64,000 nt of DNA from Vespa crabro. Lineage: Eukaryota; Arthropoda; Insecta; Hymenoptera; Vespidae. The position numbers were made by a program, and so were the translations under genes. How positions within the stretch are numbered: position 1 is the stretch's first letter; every line of letters starts with the position of its first letter. Positions 38,772 through 49,258 of this stretch are shown piece after piece. The notes beneath the pieces are model-generated. The model worked only from the letters and a program-made list of their open reading frames with translations, was not told where the DNA came from and made no database searches. The stretch covers positions 4,347,001 through 4,411,000 of the forward strand of contig NC_060973.1 of assembly GCF_910589235.1 (NCBI RefSeq), read 5' to 3'.

Positions 38772-39699
38772 TCCTAGAGAGATATCTTCGATAATTTTAC
38801 ATCTAATGTCTATGACTACTGTGTTTGTTTTATCTGGTCGGTATCGATTGTGAGAGACTTTGACGCCTGCACGAGAATTATTCAAAGATGATATCTCCTT
38901 CTTGTAACAGAGCCGACGCCGAGAGTTCTAGTCATTCACTTTCTTACTGTTGATAAAGTAATTTTATCTAATAGTAGTAGTAGAAGTAACAGTGTAGCAA
39001 TTGTAGTATTAACAGCAGTAGGAGTAATGATAGATTGGTGATAGCATACTCGTAAAATAGTAAAATTAGTAAAATTCTTACTTGAAATAATATTATACTT
39101 ATAATTTAATAGTCGCAGAATAATAGTCGCGTACTTTAACGTTTTTTATGTCAAAAAATATTTTTAGAAAATAAATATTAATTAATTTTTTAAAATTACT
39201 TTCAGTTTATCCCGTTTAATGTCAAAGGGATATAGACGTTAAAATATTCAAAGTTGCTTAATCCGACGATCAGTGATTATGGCTTCTACAATCGACGCCT
39301 TCTTGGGAGGAAAATTATTGAAAAATATTATCGATTACGGAAAGAAAGGAATTTCTGCTGATCGAGCGAATCTTTCGACGTAGCGATGAAATTAGAAATT
39401 TGCGTATATAGGAATGTTATTTTTAATCTAATCTATGAAAGTCAAAGTTCGCTTGAGATTCGTCGTCTTTGGAAACGAATTAATATCTATATATATATAT
39501 ATATTTGTATATATCATTTTTAAGATGAAACGATTGTCGAAAGTTTCTAAAATTAATAATACAACATTTTTCAAGGATTAGACTTGAAAAAAATATTAAT
39601 ACATCATTGCAAGAAATCTTATCGCAACTTCCTTCCTATTAAATCATTCTTCTTTATTATTTAAAATTATGAATTTTCAGATATATTCGACATCAGACA

Positions 39700-40105
39700 G
39701 TGTTTACAATTTTACAAAAAAATTTGAGCATACGTAAGTTGCTTTCAAAGTGGGTGCCGCGATTGTTCACACCGGATCAAAAACAACAATGCGTTGACGA
39801 TTCAGAGCACTGTTTGAAGTTGTTCAAGCGAGATAAAAAGGATTTTTTGCGTCGGTGTGTGACAATGGATGAAACAGAGAAACCATTACTATACATCTGG
39901 CTCAAACGAAGAAATGATTGCCGAAACTGAGACCTATTTTGGGAACAAAGACAAATCGTTCTAAAAAAAAGACATTGAAAAGTTAAAGGAGCGTTGGAAT
40001 GAATGTATCACTCTTGAACGAGAATATGTTGACGAATAAAGTCGAATTTCTAAAAAAAATTTGTTTTTCCTAGCTAAACCGGAGACTTATTGAGTGATAT
40101 GTTAA
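39700..40105 (+). pseudogene. Decayed mariner transposase fragment
   Basis: Positions 39740-39880 translate to SKWVPRLFTPDQKQQCVDD ... FKRDKKDFLRRCVTMDET, the core of mariner transposases (KWVPRxLTxxQKxxRVxxS, then VTMDET containing the first catalytic Asp). After DET the frame and content break. From about 39900, in another frame, the C-terminal end reads ETYFGNKDKSF-stop-KKDIEKLKERWNECITLE, as in the mariner C-terminus. The segment between (with the other catalytic Asp) is deleted, the N-terminal DNA-binding part is missing, and there is an internal stop. Inactive relic. The AT-rich continuation to about 40105 (CCGGAGACTTATTGAG) may be the old 3' end. Confidence 0.85.
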
Positions 40106-40434
40106 TTTAAAATTTAGATAAATAATTTAAAATCAATTCTTATAAAGATCATATGAGAATTAATATTTTGTGTCTAATTTTTTTCTCAACTCGTAAATCC
40201 TACATTAAATAAATTTGTAATTATTAATAATTGATAATTATCAATCAGCTTTCGATAACAAGTATATTGTCAAGTGAAACGTGCAAAATTATATTGTTTT
40301 CAAAAATGGGTCTTGGCCTGTAAGACTTTGGGAAGCCCTGGTTTAGACAAATCAGTAAGGTTTACAGTAGGGAATTGTTGTAGCGTCACGAAACAGTGCC
40401 AGCACCGCGGAGAGTTGAGGCGCTGCTGTGAATG

Positions 40435-40470
40435 TATAAAAGCTGGTGAGTTCACGGGAGGATACAGTTC
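40435..40470 (+). promoter_or_regulatory. Candidate ebony core promoter: TATAAAAG plus initiator-like ACAGTT
   Basis: TATAAAAG starts at 40435, and about 30 bp downstream is TACAGTTC, close to the arthropod initiator TCAGTY with A+1 near 40466. It lies in a locally GC-richer island (about 40380-40540), unlike the surroundings. The spacing is canonical for a focused insect promoter. Ebony coding begins 2.2 kb downstream behind a 3' splice site, so a spliced 5' UTR is required. Inference, not proven. Confidence 0.4.
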
Positions 40471-40717
40471 CATGTCGGTGAGCAAGCTGATACCGATGCG
40501 CGGAGAAAGACGTGAAAAGAACGGCGAACACGAGGACGTATCCTATTATACTGTAGTAAATTTTTCTTATTGCTCCAACTATAAATTGCTGAAATAAGAG
40601 GAAGAAGGAAGAAGAGGAAGAAGGAAGAAGAGGTAGAAGAAGAAAAAGAAGATAATAGCACCATTTATTGGTGACGCTCAAATGCGCCTCATTTGATAGA
40701 GAAAGACAGACAAAGAA

Positions 40718-40759
<42 letters not shown>

Positions 40760-40995
40760 TTCAAGTAAAAGAGGGAGAGAAAGATTTTAACACAGAGAGA
40801 CAGTTGGGCTTCCCCCATATTTTCCTCTCAATATAAATATATGTGTGTATATATATATATATATTTATATATATTTCTTAACTGCGTAGAAAACTAGTTG
40901 AAAGAATTTTGTTTTTATACTCAAAAGAGAACATTGTGAGATCCGCTCGTGAAAGAAAAAGTTAAAACGGCGAGAGTATGTACAATAAGTGAAAG

Positions 40996-41115
40996 TATAA
41001 ATAGGAGTCTACATATAGTATCATAAAATTTTATACAGTAAAAGAATTGATCGATCGTTCTTTTGATAACAAGAAGATAAATATTTTTAAAAGAGTATTG
41101 ATCATATCAACGTGG
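40996..41115 (+). promoter_or_regulatory. Alternative TATA box and candidate non-coding first-exon donor for ebony
   Basis: TATAAATA at 40996-41003 is a second good TATA. A strong donor ATCAACGTG|GTGAGT ends a possible exon at 41114. Either TATA could start a leader exon joined to the ebony acceptor at 42695. Choosing needs transcript data. Confidence 0.3.
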
Positions 41116-41544
41116 TGAGTATCGAAGATATCTTTCGATAATCTTTATATAACTCAATAATATTGTAACTGATAGCTAATTAACATATATTGTGTTCCTT
41201 GTTCAGTGTCACGTTACATACCTATATTCATAAATATGTGTTCTAATGTTCCTCATAAATTTTATTTTTCTCAAGTATTCAGGACGTTTAATTTACTTTA
41301 AGATGGTCTCGTGTGACATTCTAAAAGTGTCAATTAGTCACATTAGTCGTTATAGTATATATAATTTCAGTTGTTATAGAGATACAGCAATGTAGCGATC
41401 ATAATTCACGCAACCAGATTAAATAGTTTCTTGAAACTTTATAAGCTATAAAAAATTGGAAGTAAAATATAACATTTACACGTACATTATTTCTTAAATA
41501 TTTCGATGAATAATTCACGGTATAGACACTCTCTTTCTTTCTCT

Positions 41545-41594
<50 letters not shown>

Positions 41595-41713
41595 CTCTCT
41601 TTGCTAGTTAATTTATTGATTTAATGAACTTTCTTGTTTAGAATATATAATGTTTACATGTTTACATTATTATTTCTTAAGTATTTCGTTTAATATTTTA
41701 CAGTATGGATACA

Positions 41714-42203
41714 TTTCGTTGATAGTTAACGTACTGGTTGACCAACTTTCGTGTTGTTCTACAAATGCTTACGTAAACGGTTGATATATGCAATAGTCTC
41801 CATATTTCGTAGTCATTTTACTCTTTGCATCTACAATATGTGATCGTTTTGTTATATTTTTTATAATACATTTAGATTTAATGTTCTACGAAATATTTCA
41901 AAGATTCCTCATCCAAACTATAAGTAAGATCGATTATTAATGAAACCTGTAAATCATACCTTTCGTTGATAGTTAACGCACTGGTTGATCAACTTTCTTG
42001 TTGTTCTACAAATGCTTACGTAAACGGTTGATCTATGCAATAGTCTCCATATTTCGTAGTCATTTTACTCTTTGCATCTACAATATGTGATTGTTTTGTT
42101 ATATTTTTCATAATACATTTAGATTTAATGTTCTACGAAATATTTCAAAGATTCCTCATCCAAACTATAAGTAAGATCGATTATTAGTGAAACCTGTAAA
42201 TCA
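41714..42203. repeat. Direct tandem duplication, about 247-bp unit, two copies
   Basis: Copy 1 is 41714-41960 and copy 2 is 41961-42203. Both begin TTTCGTTGATAGTTAACG and end GAAACCTGTAAATCA. They differ at only a handful of positions (e.g. CGTACTGG versus CGCACTGG, GTGTTGTT versus TTGTTGTT), so the duplication is recent. They are in the presumed first intron of ebony. No coding content. Confidence 0.95.
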
Positions 42204-42695
42204 ATCGAGAAATCATTCATCCTGTTTTCTATTATATTTTCGTACGAAGTTTGATATGAGAACGTGAATAGAAAATAGAGAAACATATATATATGCTTCT
42301 TTACAATGTTATAACGAAAATTATATTGGGAAAATGGCACATGTTTTTTTTTGTTTCCTTTGTCGTAATGACAGGAAATCATTTTTTTTCCTTTAATGTA
42401 TTTACGGTTGATAGTACGATGGTTAATTGCAATATAGCAAGACAACAATCCTTTTTTCTTTTTCTTTTACAGTAACGAATTGTATGATTCGCAAAACGTC
42501 GTTTTTTTCGAATTGATCATTATTAAAATGATCGATGTATTTCTTCAATCTGACATATTTTTTACACGTTAAAAGTATCGGTGTAAGTGTTTACTTACGT
42601 TTATCATATTCATTTTCATTGAGAAGCCAAGATTTTTATTACGTCAGATCATAATAATATCCTCTTTCAATGACATTTTTGATGTCCGATTTTAG

Positions 42696-43443
42696 ATGGG
42701 TACCCTACAACAGCAATCAATTTTGAAAGGTCGTCAAGTAAATAGGAACGAAGAGGTGGAATTACTTCATAAATTATTCAGCGAAACAGCATGTAGACAT
42801 GTTGATGATATTGCAATCATTTTCGAAGGTGAAGATGATCAATAAAACGAAATTTCAAATTAATGAAAGATTTCTTTTGTTTCTCTCTTTTTTTTGTAGT
42901 AACATTTCGAACTTCGTACTGATCTTCGATTTTTTGATTTGTTAGATGCTAACGGCGAGGTACGAGAAATGACCTACAAAAAATTAGACAAATTAACGAA
43001 TCGATTAGCAAGAGCATTAGGAAAATATGCTGAGAAAATTAAAATTGATAGTCAACCATTGGTAGCCGTTTGTATGAGGCCAACTGAAAAATTACCAATA
43101 ATTTTATTATCGATATTGAAAGCTGGCATGGCTTATTTACCTTTGGACCCTGAATTCCCATCGACTAGGTTGAAACACATCTTGCAGGAGGCTGAACCAA
43201 TCATAGTGATCCTCGAGAAGGAAGGTAAGCAATTTTTAAACTAACCTTCAACTCGTTCGTTTATCTATAAAAAACAAAAAAAAAAAAGAAAAACAGATAA
43301 AAAAATAAAGGAAGAAAAGAGTTTTTTCTTTCTTTTTTTTTCCTAAAAATTCTATAAATCAAATTATATATTAGTATATTTTGTTTTTAATTATATTATA
43401 CGCTTTCTTTTATTTAACATTGATGTCTTTAACTTACTCTTAT

Positions 43444-43483
<40 letters not shown>

Positions 43484-43650
43484 TATATTAAATATAACTA
43501 TATATATACATATTTTTACTTATTAATATTATGCATATATATAAATTTATCCACCTATTAATCTTGCAAACAGAAATAAAATAAAATTCCAGTTTTCAAT
43601 GAGATAACATCACTGTATAAGTAAAGTTGAGAAAAATAAAAAAAGAAATG

Positions 43651-43742
<92 letters not shown>

Positions 43743-45208
43743 CATCATCATCATCATTATCATCATCATCATCATCATAATATATGTATATCGTTGAATG
43801 GGAAGACCTTGAAGATTTTGATGGAAAAATATCGCAGCCTGAGGCTGTTAATGAGGAGTGTGTTCTTTCCGCTATTTGTTCGATATGGAAGCTACTTCCT
43901 GTATTATTTATTCAGAACAGCCTTGATAGAAAGAATAAATGAGAGCGGTCATTTAATCTTTTTCTTGTTTTCTTTCTTTTTCTTTTTTTTTCGTTTTTTT
44001 CTTCTTCTATTATAAATCCAAGATTCGATCAATACCGAAACAATATTGCTTAGTCGTCGTTAGTTAATCGTGTAAATACTAATTTATTAAGAAATAAAAA
44101 ATTAAACTAAACAAACAAAGACTTAACAAGTAGTCTTAATTTACATTAGAAAAGATTATCAAGTTAGCTTCCTTTCTAATTACGCGAATTAATTGATAAG
44201 GTTACCTCAACGTAGCATGCTTTATCATGGTCAATCTATCAATGTTAAATCCTTATCTCCTGTCACTTTCACGGCCGATGACGTATTATACTACGTCTTT
44301 ATAATTTTTGTAAACTAATAGTCTTTGATTTTATTTCTAAAAAAAGAAAAATAAACGAACGTATTTATAAATATGAATACGGGAACCTGTTTAATTGAAA
44401 ATTAGATTTCTTATCATTTCTAATATTAATAAATATTTAAATTAATATCTTCGTTTCGCATGATTTATCTGAAAATAATTATTTATACATACTAATTTTA
44501 ATAAGGTTTTATATAACATAAAATGTTGTATAATATAAATATCTTTTTTTAATATTCGGAGTTTCGTAAAATACGATATCTTAACATATAAAGAACAGTA
44601 TAAAACTGGCTCTTATATCATATATTATCATATATATGGATGAAAGAAACAAAGAGAAAAAAATGATAAGAATAAAGAATATTGAGAAAAGCAGTTCAGT
44701 AAAGATCAACAACTTTTAGCTGACACATCATTGTATGCTGGGACGATAACGAAAATTTACGAGCAACTATTCGACGAGGCTCGAATCGAAAATGACGACA
44801 TTTTGGAATACGAAAAGAATTCAAAACAATTGGCGATCGTACTCTATACTTCCGGTAGTACAGGAACTCCAAAAGGTAACGAAAAGTTAATCTCTTTTTT
44901 TTAAACCAACAAGGTAGGCTTAAAGTTTTTATGTGATATTAAAAATCAATTACTCCTTTTCTATACTCTTTAGGCAACTTTCTGTTAGGCTTTTACAATT
45001 TAAAAAAAAGTATTATCCTAAAAGATCTTGAAAAAGAATATAATTGATTTTTATGAATCATTCAGAAACTATTTTGACTCTGCCTTTGTGTATCTTTATC
45101 TTTCCTAATAAAAAAACATATAATATGTTTTTTTGTTTACTTTTTCACCTCATAATCTCACGAATGTTAATATTAAAAAAAAAAAAAATAAATAAATACA
45201 AACTAAAA

Positions 45209-45276
<68 letters not shown>

Positions 45277-47088
45277 GTGTCCTGATACGTCATTCAACAA
45301 TTTTGAATCGATTGAACTGGCAATGGCGAGAATTACCTTATTGGACGAACGAGAATCGTTGCATCTTTAAGACGGCTTTAACGTTCGTCGATAGTGTGCC
45401 AGAAATTTGGGGTCCATTATTACAAGGTCGTACATTGGTCGTCGTTCCCAGGGAAGTAACGAAAAATCCAGAAAGATTCGTACAAACTTTGGAAAAGCAC
45501 AAGGTGAGAATTAAATACTTTTGCAATTGTTATACTTACGTAGAAAAGAAAGATAAAAACGTATTTATGGAAATTATGATAAAACATAAGAGAAATATAT
45601 GAGGTAGGGATGAAATAGACGGGAAAAACAGAGGGAAAAAAAGTAAAACAAAAAAAGAAAAAAAATGTAGACAGACGTAAACAGGAGGATATATGAAATC
45701 ATTCTATTTCATCAGCGATTACGATGCTAAATAAAAAAATTGACATTTACGTTTCCAGATTCAACGACTGGTCTTGGTTCCATCTCTCCTACAATCTATG
45801 CTGATGTATTTTAAATTACAGGTAAGATCGATTGATCGATTCCAAAGTATATCTAATGTATCACGGAAATATTTAAAAAGAGAGGAAATAAAATAAAAAA
45901 AAGAAAAAGAAAAAGCAGAAATGAATGAGGAAAAAAAAATCAACAAGGCCGCGATTAGTTCACATTTTCTCATTTCTAATTCTTATACAGATATTCTTAA
46001 TACTTAATGAACTATCGATACAAGGACATCGTAATAATTCATTGAAAATATTATGTAAATAATAATGACTATAACACGTGAGAAAAAGGAAATAACAAAG
46101 ATAAATAGATAATATGCATGTGTAGATTTAAACTGATATTATCAATTATTTTCCATAAAATATTTATTTTAATTTACTTTTATAAAGATAATAAGGATAA
46201 TTTATATACTTTGATGATTATAATTATCTATCAAATGCATTTGTAAAAATGTAAAACTCTTACATAAAAATACAAGTTGTGAAAGCAAATTTATTTCGAT
46301 ATACTAAGGATTATATAAAAGGAAAGATTTTATCTTGAGAAAAATTTTATCTTTCCTAATCTTCTATAATAAGCAAAAAACTAGTTCCTTCATTTGCAAT
46401 TTTGTACTAATGAGAAAAAGATTTTACCATGATCTACTTAACCTTTTCTTGATCTACCAAAATAAGCAAAACTCGTTGTCTATTTTGCATAGAAGAAAAA
46501 AAGATTTTATCTCGATCTATTTGACTTTTCCTTGATCTTTCAGAATAAACAAAACTCCCTGCCTTCTTTGAAACTTTGGATCTGTTCTGGTGAGACGTTA
46601 TCGATTTCCTTAGCAGACCAGTTCTTTATAACCTTTCATGGTGATAATAAGATGCTGGCAAATTTTTATGGTAGCACCGAGATCATGGGAGATGTCACTT
46701 ACCATATAATGCACAGTCGTAACGATCTAGAGATATCAGAGAAAATACCCATCGGTAAGTTTCACTTCTTCACTTTAATTTCTTTGTTCTTTTTCTATTG
46801 TTATCTTTATTAACACATTCTAATCGAACTAATTATCAATGACGAGCTATGATTAGAATCAACTCTCTCTCCATTCTATAGTAGTCATCTCTCTATCGTA
46901 GACAAATAATTTTCAAAAATAAAAAAGAAATAAAAGAAAAAAATTATTCTTTGATTTTCTCCAGACGATAAAATATTTAAAGTTATTCGTATATACTTCG
47001 ATCATGAGAAACTAATAAAAAATAAAGTAACACGTTTATTAATTTCAAACTCTATAGTCAATGAAATCAAGAACACATTCATATTTTT

Positions 47089-47127
<39 letters not shown>

Positions 47128-47876
47128 CGCCCCCGGAAATACATTTATTTTTTCCAAGAAGACTCTTGAAATGTCACAAATGTTCTAACATTTCCGCTTT
47201 TTTTTCTTTATTTTTCCTCCGATTTTCTTCAAGCAATCTAACGTTCGAAATCATAATTAGGAATAAGAATACCAAAATGTCAATTAGAGATTAAACGACG
47301 TATTAAATAGCGTTGAGAAATATGACATTTAAAATCTATGAAAAATTAAAATTTTTTCTGATTTCTAAAATTCTGAAAGAGAAATTAATTAGTAATTTTT
47401 TCAATGATAAAATTTAATTTATTATTATTATTAAATGATACTTTACTCTAACTTTATTACTATTAATTGTTATTCTATTCTAATTTATTATATAAATAAT
47501 AATAGTTTTTATCGATTTTTGTAAACGTTGATATCGCATTACGTTTCTTTTATGTTTCCATATATGTTTATTATATATTCTCGATAAATTTATATTACAC
47601 TTTTAACCATTCTCCTTTATTTCTTTTCATTTATGCCTGCTTTCACATAAATTGCTACATTTAATATTATATAATTCGAATATTTTAATAAGTAGAAGTT
47701 ATACATAGTCACACACACAAATATACAATATCTATTTGATATAGATATAGATATAGGTACATAGAAACTGTATTTATGCGTTGATGTATATGTATAACTT
47801 ATAATAGTTAAAATATTCGAATATATATCCATATATATATATAATCTATAATAGTTTGACGTGCAAAATAATTCTG

Positions 47877-47909
<33 letters not shown>

Positions 47910-48604
47910 GAAATTTTTTCCACTTTTCATTTCAGGCAATCCTTTAGATAATTGCATGGTCTATTTGGTTAACGAGGATATGCGTTTGGTACTTCAAGGA
48001 GAAATCGGCGAATTACTAGTAGCTGGTAGAAATTTGGCGGCTGGCTATTTGCGAGATCGAGAATCTCATCGATTTATGGATAATCCATATGCGATCGATC
48101 CAGGTTGGTTTTTTTATCGATTTTTGAATATATATTTCTTTTTTCTATTTATACAAGATGAGCCAAAATGTTCTAAATGATTATTAAAAATCAATTACTC
48201 TTTTTCGAGATTTTTTAGACCAATTTTTTTTTCTTTCAAAGCGTAATACTACAAACTTAGGTTTTAAAATTACAAGAGTTCAAAGTTTCGAAAAAAAAAA
48301 AAAAAAAAAAAAACAAAAAAGTAATCGACTTTTAAAATCACATAAGAATTTTTGTCTCACCCTTTAAATCTCTTTTGATTATAATCATTTGTTATTATCA
48401 TATTTTTTCATAATATTAACTGAAAATATTTTCTATTTTTTATACCACTGTTCCTATTACGCGTCATGCATTACTACAATTAAAATATTTTACGTTTGTT
48501 ATTACAATATTTATTTTTGTTTCGTAACAATGCGGCTTAAATCTGCTTTATTGCAACAGTTATATGTTCTGTCAAACAAATTAATGAAATCAAGATTTCA
48601 TATT

Positions 48605-48636
<32 letters not shown>

Positions 48637-49006
48637 CCTTTCTCTCTCTCCCTCTCTCTCTCTCCTTCATATTTTCCTTCCTCTTTTCTTAATAACAAGT
48701 AATTATATAACATACCATGATATTTAATGTATATATAATACACGTTAATTAAATTCAACTGAAGTTTGAATTTTTTTTTGCAATCCACTGATACGCGACA
48801 AAATAAGATAATTTTTCTTATTCAATTTTCTTCGTTCTTAGATTGAAATACTTTCAAATTATAACGTTATATTGATCAATTAATATTCGATCGAATGATC
48901 GTAATAAATCTACTAATAATTATAATTCTATATGATTCAATAAACAAGGATCACACCTTATTTCTCTGATGGATGCGATGAGGCCGCTGAATATTATATT
49001 AATATT

Positions 49007-49042
<36 letters not shown>

Positions 49043-49196
49043 TTTTCTATAATACTCGTAATCTTCTTTCTCTAATTCCTAAAAAATCAAAAAAAGGACA
49101 CAATAAAAAATGAGACCAGTTTAAAAAGTAGAGCACGAATGCTCTAGATAAGAAATAGTATATTGTAAATGGTTTCAGAGATTATTAGATAGTAAC

Positions 49197-49258
<62 letters not shown>

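Larger units (their letters stand above)
33104..39699. other. Gene-poor, microsatellite-rich intergenic stretch upstream of ebony
   Basis: About 6.6 kb without a supportable exon. It opens with the IMP4 promoter side, then AT-rich DNA with a poly-A/G run (about 34120-34160), a (CT)n block, a CA-rich minisatellite and several (TA)n arrays. ORFs here are translations of simple repeats. Islands of more complex sequence (about 34200-34400, 35040-35340, 37030-37420 and 38780-39480) could hold regulatory elements for ebony, but nothing in them is recognisable by eye. Confidence 0.5.

Noticed and set aside
38482..38794. 88- and 96-codon ORFs of YIYIYI type
   Set aside because: Translations of (TA)n and ACATATGTATATA repeats.
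40274..40597. 107-codon plus-strand ORF
   Set aside because: Coincides with the GC-richer promoter/leader candidate, has overlapping antisense ORFs of similar length and no recognisable domain; GC content explains the lack of stops.
43596..43778. 60-codon poly-Ile/Met ORF
   Set aside because: Translation of the (AAT)n/(ATC)n microsatellite.
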